64,000 nucleotides of DNA from a bacterium (GTDB taxonomy: Bacteria > Pseudomonadota > Gammaproteobacteria > Burkholderiales > Thiobacillaceae). The DNA is taken from positions 124,001 through 188,000 of the forward strand of contig WOUQ01000005.1 of the NCBI GenBank assembly GCA_009772925.1, in the 5' to 3' direction. This document shows, piece after piece, positions 28,572-38,999 of this stretch (its first letter is position 1; the number at the start of each line of letters is the position of its first letter). Under the pieces are notes generated by a model that had not been told where the DNA came from, ran no database searches, and worked only from the letters and a program-made list of their open reading frames with translations. The translations under genes and the position numbers were made by a program.

Positions 28572-30401
28572 TCAGATGGACAGCTTGGTCAGGCGCTTCA
28601 CCCGGCCAAAGCTGAGGTTGACCATGGCGCGCGAGACGACCACGGCGCTGAACATGGAAGTCAGGATACCCAGGCAGAGCACCACGGCGAAGCCGCGCAC
28701 CGGGCCGGAACCCAGCCAGAACAGGGCGATGCCGGCGATCAGCGTGGTGATGTTGGAGTCAAGGATGGTGTCCCAGGCGCGTTCGTAGCCCGCCGCCAGG
28801 GCCGCCTGCGGCGTCATGCCGTTCTTCAGTTCCTCGCGGATGCGCTCGGCAATGATGACGTTGGCGTCGATGGCCATGCCCAGCGTCAGGGCGATGCCGG
28901 CGATGCCGGGCAGGGTCAGGGTGGCCTGCAGCAGCGACAGCAGCGCCACCAGCAAGAACATGTTGGTGGCCAGGGCCAGCACCGAGATGACGCCGAACAA
29001 CTGGTAGTAGACCACCATGAACAGGGCGATGGCGGCGAAACCGTAGAGGGTGGAATTGAAGCCCCGCTCGATGTTGTCGGCACCCAGGCTGGGACCCACG
29101 GTGCGTTCCTCGACGATCTCCATCGGCGCCGCCAGCGCCCCGGCGCGCAGCAGCAGGGCGACGTCGTTGGCCTCCTGCGGCGAATCCATGCCGGTGATCT
29201 GCACACGGCCGCCGCCGATTTCCTCACGGATCACCGGCGCGGTGACCACTTCGGTCTTGCCCTTCTCGATGAGCAGGATGGCCATGCGCTTGCCGACGTT
29301 TTCGCGCGTGACGTTCTTGAACACGCGCGCGCCGCGACCGTCCAGGTTGATGTGCACGGCCGCCTGATTGGTCTGGTTGTCGAAGCCGGGCTGGGCGTCG
29401 GTGATGTAGTCGCCGGTCAGCACCACGGTCTTCTTCACCAGGACGGGAACGCCGTTGCGCTCTAGATAGACCTCGGTGCCGAAGGGCGCCTGGCCGGCCA
29501 GGGCGGCCTGCACCGAGGCGGCGTCCTGCATCTTCTCCTCGTCCACCATGCGGATTTCCAGGGTGGCGGTGCGCCCCAGGATCTCCTTGGCCTTGGCGGT
29601 GTCCTGCACGCCGGGCAGTTGCACCACCACGCGGTCGATGCCCTGCTGCTGGATCACCGGCTCGGCCACGCCCAATTCGTTGACCCGGTTGCGCAGGGTG
29701 GTGAGGTTCTGCTTGAGGGCGTCTTCCTGAGTCTTGACCTGCGCCTGCTTGTTGAGGGTGACGCCGAGCAGATATTCCTCGCCGCTCTGGGCCTCCTCCA
29801 GATGCAATTCGGCGTAAGCCGCCTTGATCGCCTGGCGCGCCTCGTCGCGCTGCGCCGCGTCGCGGAAGCGGATGCTCACCGCCTGGCCTTCGCGGCCGAT
29901 GCCGGTGTAGCGCACCTTCTTCTCGCGCAGCAGGGTGCGGATGTCGCCCTGGTAGCGTTCCGCCGCCTTGTCCAGGGCCTTGGGCATGTCCACCTGCAAC
30001 AGGAAATAGACGCCGCCGCGCAGATCCAGACCCAGGTACATGGGCAGGGCGCCGATCGACGTGAGCCATTCTGGCGAGGCCGGCAGCAGGTTCAGGGCCA
30101 CCGTGTAGCCCGACCCCAGGGCCTGCTGCAAGGCGTCCTTGGCCTTGATCTGGGCATCGGTGTCGGCGAAGCGGATCTTGACCCCGCGCGCATCCAGGCT
30201 GACCCCCTGGGCGGCGACGCCCGCCGTCTTCACGGTGGCCTCCACCCGCTGCATGAGCGCGGCGTCCACCTTCTCCGTGGTGCGCACCGGCGTCACCTGC
30301 ACCGCCGGCACCTCGCCGAAGAAGTTGGGCAGGGTGTAGAAAAAGGCGAGGAGCAGGGCCACGCCGATGACGAGGTACTTCCAGAGGGGATAGCGGTTCA
30401 T
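28572..30401 (-). CDS. secD: Protein translocase subunit SecD
   Basis: A 609-residue partner of SecF. The N-terminal TM helix is followed by the P1 domain with YLGLDLRGGVYFLL, then LPGVQDTAKAKEILGRTATLEIR, GPSLGADNIERGF, MAIDANVIIAERIREEL and VLCLGILTSMFSAV. The gene order secF-secD-yajC (minus strand) is standard, but the usual queA-tgt neighbours lie elsewhere (35-40 kb). The yajC-secD gap holds the hairpin element at 30410-30499 and no canonical ribosome binding site is obvious for the ATG at 30401. Confidence 0.96.
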   Translation of the reverse strand: MNRYPLWKYLVIGVALLLAFFYTLPNFFGEVPAVQVTPVRTTEKVDAALMQRVEATVKTAGVAAQGVSLDARGVKIRFADTDAQIKAKDALQQALGSGYTVALNLLPASPEWLTSIGALPMYLGLDLRGGVYFLLQVDMPKALDKAAERYQGDIRTLLREKKVRYTGIGREGQAVSIRFRDAAQRDEARQAIKAAYAELHLEEAQSGEEYLLGVTLNKQAQVKTQEDALKQNLTTLRNRVNELGVAEPVIQQQGIDRVVVQLPGVQDTAKAKEILGRTATLEIRMVDEEKMQDAASVQAALAGQAPFGTEVYLERNGVPVLVKKTVVLTGDYITDAQPGFDNQTNQAAVHINLDGRGARVFKNVTRENVGKRMAILLIEKGKTEVVTAPVIREEIGGGRVQITGMDSPQEANDVALLLRAGALAAPMEIVEERTVGPSLGADNIERGFNSTLYGFAAIALFMVVYYQLFGVISVLALATNMFLLVALLSLLQATLTLPGIAGIALTLGMAIDANVIIAERIREELKNGMTPQAALAAGYERAWDTILDSNITTLIAGIALFWLGSGPVRGFAVVLCLGILTSMFSAVVVSRAMVNLSFGRVKRLTKLSI

Positions 30402-30409
30402 TTCAAGGC

Positions 30410-30499
30410 CGGGAAAAGAGAAACGGGAAAGGAGAAACGTGAAGAACGGAAAGAACGAGCACGCTTAGGCGTTTCCCATTTCCCTTTTCCCGTTTCCCC
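30410..30499. repeat. Purine/pyrimidine hairpin element between yajC and secD
   Basis: The left arm has GGGAAAAGAGAAACGGGAAA and GGAGAAACGTGAAG; the right arm has GGCGTTTCCCATTTCCC and TTTTCCCGTTTCCCC. They pair to a long interrupted stem around the loop near 30460. The element occupies nearly all of the yajC-secD gap. Confidence 0.75.
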
Positions 30500-30505
30500 A
30501 AGCAA

Positions 30506-30823
30506 TCACAGGTCCTTGATGGTGCCCTTGGGCAGCACGGTCTGGATGGTGGCGCGCTGGAAGATGCTCTCGGTGCCGCCGCCGATGTCGAGGGTGATGT
30601 ACTGGTCGGTCACCTTGATCACCTTGCCGAGCTGGCCGCCGGCGGTGATGACCTCGTCGCCCTTCTGGACGGCCTCCTGCATCTTGCGCTGATCCTTGGC
30701 CCGCTTCATCTGGGGCCGGATGATGAGGAAGTAGAAAAGGACGAAGAGAACGATCAGGGGAAGAAAGCTGATCAGCGGATCCGGCTGCTCGGCCGGGGCG
30801 GCATGGGCGGGGGAAATCAACAT
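30506..30823 (-). CDS. yajC: Preprotein translocase subunit YajC
   Basis: A 105-residue inner-membrane protein with one TM helix (LISFLPLIVLFVLFYFLII), FYFLIIRPQMKRAKDQRKM, and a cytoplasmic GGQLGKVIKVTDQYITLDIGG, the standard YajC pattern. ATG 30823 gives the usual MLISPAHA start; a longer upstream frame is not supported. It heads the transcript leading to secD and secF. Confidence 0.95.
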   Translation of the reverse strand: MLISPAHAAPAEQPDPLISFLPLIVLFVLFYFLIIRPQMKRAKDQRKMQEAVQKGDEVITAGGQLGKVIKVTDQYITLDIGGGTESIFQRATIQTVLPKGTIKDL

Positions 30824-31062
30824 GGCGAATGCGGTCCTGGTGAAAAAACTGGCGAATTCTACCATCAGGCCGAAAGTTGGCTTCCCAGGTGCCGGGAGGA
30901 GGGGATTGCAGACGATGGCGCCATGCACATTCGGCCAGCAGCAGGCATGCCTCGTTATCGCGAGAAGAGCCTTTCATTACAGCTTTCGTTAAACCTATTC
31001 CGCCCACGGTCGATATAGGCGGCAGCGACTCCACATCCTCTCCTGCGATAACGACCAAGCCC

Positions 31063-31821
31063 ATGATTCCAAAATACAAGCGCGTGCTGGCCCTGCTCCT
31101 CCTGTGCGGCGCGGGTATCGCCTGCGCCCGCGAACCCCTGGTCATCGGCGTCGAGAACCTGCATTACCTGCCGCTCGCCAGCCACGAGAAAGGCGTCTAC
31201 CGGGGCTTCGCGCGCGAGCTGCTGGACGCCTTCGCCGAGGATCTGGGTTACAAGGTCGAATACCGGCCGTTGCCGGTGCCCCGACTGTACGCCACCTTCC
31301 TCGCCGGCCAGGTCGATTTCAAGTTCCCCGACAACGCCAACTGGAAGCGGGAAATGCGCGCCGGACGCGAGATCCATTACAGCGACCCGGTGGCCGCCTA
31401 CGTCGATGGCACCAGCGTCGCGCCCGCGCGGCTGGGCGCCGGCCCGCAAGCCATCCGCCGCCTTGGCACCCTCGGCGGCTTCACGCCCTGGCCCTGGCTG
31501 GAGCGCATCCGCGCGGGCAGGCCCAGCCTGTCGGAGAACACCAGCCTGGAGGCCCTGGTGCGCCAGGCCGTGGCCGGCCGCGTCGACGGCGTCTACGCCA
31601 GCGTGGCGGTGATCCATTACCAGCTCGACCACGTGCTGAAGCGTCCCGGCGCCCTGGTATTCGATGCCGCCCTGCCGCACAGCCGCGACCACTACCATCT
31701 TTCCACCCTGCGGCGTCCGGAAGTGGTGCGGGAGTTCAACGACTGGATGCGCAAGAACCGGGAGCGGATCGCCGCCCTCAGGGCCCGGCACGGCATCGAG
31801 AAGGGCGTGCCGGCGCCGTAA
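31063..31821 (+). CDS. Periplasmic solute-binding protein (family 3)
   Basis: A 252-residue exported protein with signal peptide ([15 protein letters not shown]). [35 protein letters not shown] and [11 protein letters not shown] match the bacterial extracellular solute-binding family 3 fold. No ABC permease or ATPase follows; instead the next gene is a hybrid kinase, so it may act as a signal-sensing ligand-binding component (inference). ATG 31063 begins the signal peptide; a longer frame upstream lacks one. Confidence 0.83.
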   Translation: MIPKYKRVLALLLLCGAGIACAREPLVIGVENLHYLPLASHEKGVYRGFARELLDAFAEDLGYKVEYRPLPVPRLYATFLAGQVDFKFPDNANWKREMRAGREIHYSDPVAAYVDGTSVAPARLGAGPQAIRRLGTLGGFTPWPWLERIRAGRPSLSENTSLEALVRQAVAGRVDGVYASVAVIHYQLDHVLKRPGALVFDAALPHSRDHYHLSTLRRPEVVREFNDWMRKNRERIAALRARHGIEKGVPAP

Positions 31822-31847
31822 GCCGGACACCTCGACCGCATACTTCC

Positions 31848-34280
31848 ATGCCCAGCGAACACATCCCCTTGCTGCGTGGACTGGCCGCCCGCCAGATTCT
31901 CGTCACCCTGGCCGTCGCCCTGCTCGCCGGCCTGGCCATCGGTTCCCTGGAGTTGCTGTCGGAGTGGCGCGTCTGGCGCGAGCGCATTGCCGCGGAGACC
32001 CGGCAGAACCTCGAACTGGTGCGCGCCAGCGCCGCCGAGGCCGCCTATCAGCTAAACACCGAGCAGGCCGACAACGTCGTGCAGGGTCTGCTCAGTTTCG
32101 AGGAGAACGCCCGCGTCACCCTGCGCGACAACTTCGGCGGGGTTCTCGCGCAGGGTGCCCGGCCTTCGCAGAGCCACGCAGCGTCGAGCCTGGGCGAGGC
32201 CCTCATCGCCGGCCTGGAGACGCACAGGCTGCGCCTGGAATACGCCGACCGTGCGGCGGCGGAAACTCCCGTCCACGTCGGCGATCTCGAACTCGCCCTC
32301 GACGGCGCCCGCATCGGCCAGCGCTTCCTGAGCCTGGCCCTGCAGAAGATGGCCTACACGGTGGTGCTGGCGGTCCTCCTGAGCCTGATCCTGGCGGTGG
32401 TGTTTCACCTGTCCATCCTTCGCCCCCTCACGCAACTTAGCCGGCGCATCGTCGCCCTCGATCCCGCCGCGCCGGGACGCGAAGCCTTGCCGGTTTCCGG
32501 CCGCCACCAGGACAACGAATTCGGCCTGCTGCTGCACAACCTCAACGCCATGCTGCAAGCCTTCCAGAGCGGTCTCGACCAGCGCGACCAGGCGCAGACC
32601 GAACTGGCCGGCCTCAACCAGCGGCTGGAAGAACGTGTACGCGAGCGCACCGAGGCCCTGCGCGAGGCCATGGGCGAACTGGAACTGAAGAAGGAAGCCG
32701 CCGAGCAGGCGACGCGAGCGAAGTCCGAGTTCCTCGCCAATATGAGCCATGAAATCCGCACGCCGATGAACGGCGTCATGGGCATGCTCGAACTCCTCCT
32801 CACCACGGAGCTCAACGAGGAACAGCTGGAATACGCGGAAATCGCCCTGCACAGCGCGCAGTCGCTGCTCAAGGTGATCAACGACATCCTGGATTTCTCC
32901 AAGATCGAAGCCGGCAAGCTGGAGATCGAAAGCCTCGATTTCGACCCGCGCGATCTGTGCAACGAAGTGGCCAACCTGATGGCCCTCAACGCCGACCAGA
33001 AGGGCCTGGAATTCGTGCAGCACATCGCCGCGGATGTTCCCCGCCGGCTGCGCGGCGATCCCGGCCGGCTGCGACAGATCCTTTTCAATCTGCTCGGCAA
33101 CGCCATCAAGTTCACGCCCGCCGGCGACATCACCCTCAATGTCCGAACGCTGCGCCGCGGCGCGGACGACGTCGATCTGCGCTTCGAGGTGCGCGACACC
33201 GGCATCGGCATCGCCGGCGACAAGCTGGGTCTGCTGTTCACCCCCTTCACCCAGGCGGACGGCTCGATGACCCGCAAGTACGGCGGTACCGGCCTGGGCC
33301 TTTCCATCGTCCGCCGCCTGAGCGAGTTGATGGGTGGCGAAACCGGCGTGGATAGCCGCGTGGGCGACGGTTCCACCTTCTGGTGCGACCTGCCCTTCCG
33401 GGTGCCGGCCAACACCGCGGACAACGCCCCGCCGCCGCCGGCCCTGGCCGGCCTGCGCGTCCTGGTGGTGGACGACAACGCGTCCAGCCGGCTGACCCTC
33501 GAAGGCATGCTGCGCGAACTGGGTTGCGCGCCCGCCTCCTGCGCCGGCGGCGCCGCCGCTCTCGCCCTGGCGCGCATCGAGGCCGCGGCCGGCCGCGCCT
33601 TCGATGCCGCCCTCATCGACCACCGCATGCCCGGCATGGATGGCGAGGAACTGGCCCGCGCCCTGCGCGCGGATGCCTCCTCCACCCGCCTGCCGCTGAT
33701 CGTCATGGTCGCGCCCAAGGCCTGGCGGCAGGCGTCGCGGCTCATGGAAGCCGGCTTCCGCCAGCACCTGACCAAGCCCGTACGGGTGGAACATCTGCAA
33801 CGCGACCTGCTCGCCCTGTTGGGGGAAACGCGCCGCCCCGCACCGCAACCGGCGCAAGCGGCCGACCTGCCACCCGCCGGACGCGCCGCGCATCTGCTGC
33901 TCGTCGAGGACGATGCCGTCAACCGGCGCCTGGCTACCCTCCTGCTGGAGCAATGGGGCTACCGCGTGGACGCCGTCGACAACGGCCCCGCCGCCCTCGC
34001 CGCCCTCGCCGCCCTGACCGCCACCCGCTACGACCTGGTGGTGCTGGACTGCCGCATGCCAGGCATGGACGGCGACCAGGTGGCGCGGGCCATCCGCGCT
34101 GGCGACCATGGCGTGTCGGACCGCTCGGTGCCCATCCTGGCGCTGACCGCCGACGTAGCAGAGGGTAACCGCGAACGCGCCCTCTCGGCGGGCATGGACG
34201 ACTTCATCGCCAAACCCATCGTCGCCGCGCAACTTCAGGAGAAGGTCCGCGCCCTGCTGCGCCAGAGGCCGGCCGGCTGA
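31848..34280 (+). CDS. Hybrid sensor histidine kinase with two receiver domains
   Basis: The 810-residue inner-membrane protein has a TM helix near residues 16-35, a periplasmic sensor region, a second TM helix ([19 protein letters not shown]), HAMP, a coiled coil, then HisKA ([20 protein letters not shown], phospho-His301), HATPase with [15 protein letters not shown], and two receivers. REC1 contains LVVDDNASS and Asp591 (ALIDHRMPG); REC2 contains [12 protein letters not shown] and Asp734 ([11 protein letters not shown]). This is the BarA/LuxQ-type architecture but without an HPt domain, which must lie elsewhere. It starts 26 bases after the solute-binding gene. Confidence 0.9.
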   Translation: MPSEHIPLLRGLAARQILVTLAVALLAGLAIGSLELLSEWRVWRERIAAETRQNLELVRASAAEAAYQLNTEQADNVVQGLLSFEENARVTLRDNFGGVLAQGARPSQSHAASSLGEALIAGLETHRLRLEYADRAAAETPVHVGDLELALDGARIGQRFLSLALQKMAYTVVLAVLLSLILAVVFHLSILRPLTQLSRRIVALDPAAPGREALPVSGRHQDNEFGLLLHNLNAMLQAFQSGLDQRDQAQTELAGLNQRLEERVRERTEALREAMGELELKKEAAEQATRAKSEFLANMSHEIRTPMNGVMGMLELLLTTELNEEQLEYAEIALHSAQSLLKVINDILDFSKIEAGKLEIESLDFDPRDLCNEVANLMALNADQKGLEFVQHIAADVPRRLRGDPGRLRQILFNLLGNAIKFTPAGDITLNVRTLRRGADDVDLRFEVRDTGIGIAGDKLGLLFTPFTQADGSMTRKYGGTGLGLSIVRRLSELMGGETGVDSRVGDGSTFWCDLPFRVPANTADNAPPPPALAGLRVLVVDDNASSRLTLEGMLRELGCAPASCAGGAAALALARIEAAAGRAFDAALIDHRMPGMDGEELARALRADASSTRLPLIVMVAPKAWRQASRLMEAGFRQHLTKPVRVEHLQRDLLALLGETRRPAPQPAQAADLPPAGRAAHLLLVEDDAVNRRLATLLLEQWGYRVDAVDNGPAALAALAALTATRYDLVVLDCRMPGMDGDQVARAIRAGDHGVSDRSVPILALTADVAEGNRERALSAGMDDFIAKPIVAAQLQEKVRALLRQRPAG

Positions 34281-34342
34281 ACGCCGCACACCGCACACCC
34301 CCAAAGCAATACCGATACGCGCAGCAGGTCCTCATTGCGTGC

Positions 34343-34365
34343 TATAAACATTAGAGATTTCTAAT
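34343..34365 (+). promoter_or_regulatory. Possible promoter/operator before the C_GCAxxG_C_C gene
   Basis: TATAAA at 34343-34348 is followed by the perfect inverted repeat ATTAGA-gatt-TCTAAT (34350-34365), ending 13 bases before the ATG. It resembles an operator that would overlap a start site. No -35 was convincing. Confidence 0.45.
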
Positions 34366-34378
34366 TTACAGAGCCCCC

Positions 34379-34861
34379 ATGTCCCCCGAGGAAAAAGCCC
34401 GCGCCGCCGAAGCAGCCTATGCGAAGGCCCTGCGCTATGAACTCGACTACGGCTGCTGCCCGCAATGCGTGCTGGCGGCGGTGCAGGAGACCGTCGGCGT
34501 CATCGACGACGCGGTCATCAAGGCGAGCCACGGCCTCTCCGGCGGCGGCGGCCTCTGCGGCCAGGGCGCCTGCGGGGCGCTGACCGGCGGCCTGGTGGCC
34601 TTGAGCGCCAAGCGCGGCCGCGACCGCGACAAGCTGGACAAGGGCCGCTCCATCGGCAACTTCCAGAAGGGCAAGGAGCTGGTGGAACGCTTCCGGGCCG
34701 AGTTCGGCGGCGTCACCTGCGAGGAACTGCAACAGACCTTCACCGGCCGCACCTGGGACATGTGGAAAGCCGAGGAATACAAGGCCTTCGACGAAGCCCG
34801 CGGCCAGCAATGCGCCCGCGCCACCGCGACGGTGACCAGGTGGGTGGTGGAGATGATGTAG
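34379..34861 (+). CDS. C_GCAxxG_C_C family redox protein
   Basis: A 160-residue protein with multiple cysteines: YGCCPQCVLAAV near residue 23 and LCGQGACGALTGG near 60, matching the C_GCAxxG_C_C family (putative Fe-S/redox proteins). A later Cys (EFGGVTCEEL) and another near the C-terminus fit the pattern. It is soluble and likely oxidation-sensitive; its role is unknown. A dyad-containing promoter precedes it. Confidence 0.88.
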   Translation: MSPEEKARAAEAAYAKALRYELDYGCCPQCVLAAVQETVGVIDDAVIKASHGLSGGGGLCGQGACGALTGGLVALSAKRGRDRDKLDKGRSIGNFQKGKELVERFRAEFGGVTCEELQQTFTGRTWDMWKAEEYKAFDEARGQQCARATATVTRWVVEMM

Positions 34862-34865
34862 GGCT

Positions 34866-35453
34866 TCAGCCCGCCAATACCCGCCGCACCGCGGCGCGCA
34901 AATCCGGCAGCAGTTCGTCGGCGAACCAGGGGTTCCGCCGCAGCCACATCTGGTTGCGCGGGCTGGGATGCGGCAGCGGATACAGCGCGGGGGCGAACTC
35001 GCGCCAGGCGGCGACGGTTTGCGTGAGGTTCGCCCGGGTGCGCCCGGCCAGGTGGTAGGCCTGGGCGTACTGGCCGATGACGATGCGCAGTCGCAGCCCT
35101 GGCAGCAGGGCGAAGACGCGGTCGTGCCAAAGCCGCCGGCACTCGGCGCGGGGCGGCAGGTCGCCCGACTTGCCGGTACCGGGATAACAGAAGCCCATGG
35201 GCACGATGGCCACCCTCGCCGGGTCGTAGAACACCTCCGCTTCCAGCCCCAGCCATTCCCGCAGGCGCTTGCCGCTGGCGTCGTTCCAGGGAATGCCGCT
35301 GGCGTGCACGCGCGTGCCCGGCGCCTGCCCCGCCACCAGGATGCGCGCCCGCGTGTCGGCGACGAGCACGGGGCGCGCGCCCAGCGGCAGTTCCGGCTCG
35401 CAAACGCGGCAGGCGCGGATTTCGCCGAGCAGGTTCGGCAGGGTGGCAGTCAT
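34866..35453 (-). CDS. Uracil-DNA glycosylase family protein
   Basis: A 195-residue protein with VCEPELPLGARP and later ILVAGQAPGTRVHASGIPWND, the first signature of family 4/5-like UDGs, and PLPHPSPRNQMW as the second. It should remove uracil from DNA. It lacks the four-Cys Fe-S cluster of family 4 (only C15 and C18 appear), so it is closer to the UDG-like group that does not keep the cluster. The gene converges with the C_GCAxxG_C_C gene with a 4-base gap. Confidence 0.85.
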   Translation of the reverse strand: MTATLPNLLGEIRACRVCEPELPLGARPVLVADTRARILVAGQAPGTRVHASGIPWNDASGKRLREWLGLEAEVFYDPARVAIVPMGFCYPGTGKSGDLPPRAECRRLWHDRVFALLPGLRLRIVIGQYAQAYHLAGRTRANLTQTVAAWREFAPALYPLPHPSPRNQMWLRRNPWFADELLPDLRAAVRRVLAG

Positions 35454-35474
35454 GGCGCCGGCGCGTGGCTTCCC

Positions 35475-36590
<1,116 letters not shown>

Positions 36591-36609
36591 CTACAAGCTG
36601 AAGTTGAAG

Positions 36610-37059
36610 ATGAAGGCGGCAAGTGTACTGCCGCCAACCCTGTTCGCCCTGCTCGTCGCCGCGTCGCCGGCGCAAGCCACCGCGCCCTGCCCGCCGCAAG
36701 TGGCCAGCCAGGTGCGCGTGGCCACTCAGGTGTTCCGCGTGGAAGTCGCCGCCGGAGAAGCCGAACGGGCGCGCGGCCTGTCCGGCCGCAAGAGCCTGCC
36801 GGCGGGCAGCGGCATGTGGTTCGTCTTTCCCGCGCCCGGCAAGCACGCCTTCTGGATGCAGGACATGGCCTTTGCCATCGACCTGGTGTGGATCGGTCCG
36901 GACCGCCGCGTGCTCGGCGCGCAAGGCCTGACGCCGTGCGGCCCGCGGGATTGTCCGGTGCAGCATCCACCGGCCCCGGTGGCCTTCGTGCTGGAGGTCA
37001 ATGCCGGCGCGTTCGCCGGCAAGCCGGGCGACCGCGTCGAGTGGACCTGCTCGCCCTGA
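36610..37059 (+). CDS. DUF192 exported protein
   Basis: A 149-residue protein with a classical signal peptide (MKAASVLPPTLFALLVAASPAQA) and the DUF192 core: VEVAAGEAERARGLSGRKSLP, MWFVFPAPGKHAFWMQDMAF and IDLVWIGPDRRVLGAQ in parts. Function is unknown. An ATG at 36580 is in frame and would add 10 basic residues before the signal; ATG 36610 gives the better signal peptide. Both lie divergent to tgt with little room for a promoter. Confidence 0.85.
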   Translation: MKAASVLPPTLFALLVAASPAQATAPCPPQVASQVRVATQVFRVEVAAGEAERARGLSGRKSLPAGSGMWFVFPAPGKHAFWMQDMAFAIDLVWIGPDRRVLGAQGLTPCGPRDCPVQHPPAPVAFVLEVNAGAFAGKPGDRVEWTCSP

Positions 37060-37068
37060 GCGCGGGGG

Positions 37069-38661
37069 CTACCAGCTTTGCCGGCCACGCGACTTGGCCC
37101 CGGCCTGGGGTCGCGCGTCGGCGTTCCAGGTATGGCCGGGCTTGGCGGCGGGCCGGGCTTCCGGCTTGTAGTCGGCGCGGTTGCCGTTGACGTCGGCACG
37201 GCGGGTTTCGGGTTTGCCCCAGGTGTTGCCGTTCTTCTCCGGACGCTCCCAGGCGTGGCCGGGCCGGGCCGGCCGGGCTTCCGGCTTGGCCCCTTTCCAG
37301 GCGGCCTGGCCGTGGGGCTTGCCCCAGGTGCTCGCGGGACGGTCATCGGCGCGCGGACGCTCGCCGGCCTGGGCCGGGTGCTCGGCGCGGGGCCGGTCTT
37401 CCCACTTCCGCTCGCCCCAGGGTTTCTTCTCGCCCCAGGGCTTCTTGTCCGCCCACACCTTGGCGCCGGGCTTGCGCTCGAACTTGCGGCCAGCGGCCTT
37501 GCCGAAATCCTTGTCGTGGCGCAGCTTGGGTTCCATGCCAGGCACCACTTCCACGCGCACCGGCTTGCCGATGTAGCGCTCGATCTCGCGCACCAGGTGG
37601 CGTTCCTTGCCATGCACCAGGGTGATGGCGATGCCGAGGCGGCCGGCGCGGCCGGTGCGACCGATGCGGTGCACGTAGTCCTCGGCCTGGCGCGGCGCGT
37701 CGAAGTTGATGACGTGGCTGATGCCGGCCACGTCGATGCCGCGGGCGGCCACGTCGGTGGCCACCAGGATGCGGGTATGGCCGTCGCGCAAGCGTTGCAG
37801 GGTGCGATTGCGCTTGTGCTGGGGCATGTCGCCGTGCAGGGCGGCGGCGGTGAAGCCCTGCTCCAGCAGGGTCTCGCAGAGTTCCTCGGCGCTGGCCTTG
37901 GTGGCGGTGAACACCACCGCCTGGTTGACGCCCGCGTCGCGCAGCAGGAAATCCAGCAGGCGGTGCTTGTGGCCGATGTCGTCGGTGAACAGCAGGCGCT
38001 GGTCGATGTTGGCCTTGTGCTCTTCCTTGGTGGCCACCTCGATGCGCAGCGGCGACTTGGTCATCTGCGCGGCGATCTTGCCCACCATGCCATCCAGGGT
38101 GGCGGAGAACAGCAGGGTCTGGCGGCTTTCCGGGGTGCGCGCGACGATGTGCTCGATGTCCTCGATGAAGCCCATGTCCAGCATGCGGTCGGCCTCGTCC
38201 AGCACCAGCACTTCCAGGCGGGAGAAGTCGATGCGGCCGCGTTCCAGGTGATCGATGAGGCGACCCGGGGTGGCGATCATGACTTCCGGGTGCACCTTCA
38301 GGGCCTGGAACTGCGGCCCGAAGGGGGCGCCGCCGACCAGGCAGACGGTGCGCAGCTTGCGCATGCCGGCGCCGTAGATCATGGCCTGCTTCTGCACTTG
38401 CAGGGCCAGTTCCCGGGTGGGGCACAGCACCAGCAGGCGTGGGCCGTTGCCCGGCAGTTGCGAAGGCTCGGCCAGCTTGTGCAGGCTGGGCAGCAGGAAG
38501 GCGGCGGTCTTGCCGCTGCCGGTGTGGCTGGAGACCAAGAGATCCTTGCCCTCCAGGGCGGCCGGGACGGCCTGGCTCTGTACCCCGGTCGGCTCGGTAT
38601 AGCCGGTGGTTTCCAGACATTTCAAGACGATGGGGTTCAGACCCAGTTCGGCGAAGCTCAT
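37069..38661 (-). CDS. rhlE: DEAD-box RNA helicase (RhlE-like) with repetitive basic tail
   Basis: A 530-residue enzyme. The Q motif and Walker A (VSSHTGSGKTAAFLLPSL), VLDEADRMLDMGF, LLFSATLDGMV, and HRIGRTGRAGRLG define the helicase core (to about 380). The rest is an Arg/Lys/Pro/Gly-rich tail with repeats such as KKPWGEKKPWGERKW, TWGKPHGQAAWKGAKP and NTWGKPETRRADVNG, likely RNA-binding. Homologues act in ribosome assembly and RNA turnover. A 338-base leader precedes it. Confidence 0.93.
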   Translation of the reverse strand: MSFAELGLNPIVLKCLETTGYTEPTGVQSQAVPAALEGKDLLVSSHTGSGKTAAFLLPSLHKLAEPSQLPGNGPRLLVLCPTRELALQVQKQAMIYGAGMRKLRTVCLVGGAPFGPQFQALKVHPEVMIATPGRLIDHLERGRIDFSRLEVLVLDEADRMLDMGFIEDIEHIVARTPESRQTLLFSATLDGMVGKIAAQMTKSPLRIEVATKEEHKANIDQRLLFTDDIGHKHRLLDFLLRDAGVNQAVVFTATKASAEELCETLLEQGFTAAALHGDMPQHKRNRTLQRLRDGHTRILVATDVAARGIDVAGISHVINFDAPRQAEDYVHRIGRTGRAGRLGIAITLVHGKERHLVREIERYIGKPVRVEVVPGMEPKLRHDKDFGKAAGRKFERKPGAKVWADKKPWGEKKPWGERKWEDRPRAEHPAQAGERPRADDRPASTWGKPHGQAAWKGAKPEARPARPGHAWERPEKNGNTWGKPETRRADVNGNRADYKPEARPAAKPGHTWNADARPQAGAKSRGRQSW

Positions 38662-38999
38662 GCAAATCCTTTATCAAAACCTGCCCGTCCCGGCGCGCAT
38701 GCAAGCGTGGAAACGCCGGGCAAAAGGCCACCGCGTCCGCTCGACGGACGCAAAATAAGAAACGCCCGCGGCGAACCTTTGCGGCCGCGTCGATTCTCGC
38801 GAAACACCGGCGCCAACCGTGTGCCGGGATGCCGAATCGACGGAAACGGGTTCCGTGAGGGAATCAGGTGAGGTCGGGGACGATGGGGCTGTGAAAACAG
38901 TCCCGTGGGCTATGGAAATCGGTCAGGAGACCGAAGAGCCGACTACTGCGTTGCACAACTGGCCCGCACTATACCCGAGGCCGCTTGATAAGTCTTTGA
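38662..38999 (-). other. Long leader of the DEAD-box helicase gene
   Basis: This 338-base gap lies between the helicase start and the queA stop, both on the minus strand. Cold-inducible helicase mRNAs often have long 5' leaders, so this may be regulatory RNA. A TATAGT at about 38969-38974 (minus strand) could be a -10, without a clear -35. I see no ORF with good start and codon use. Confidence 0.45.

Noticed and set aside
31104-31847. Long frame upstream of the hybrid kinase
   Set aside because: Overlaps the solute-binding gene in another frame and lacks family sequence; ATG 31848 fits the kinase.
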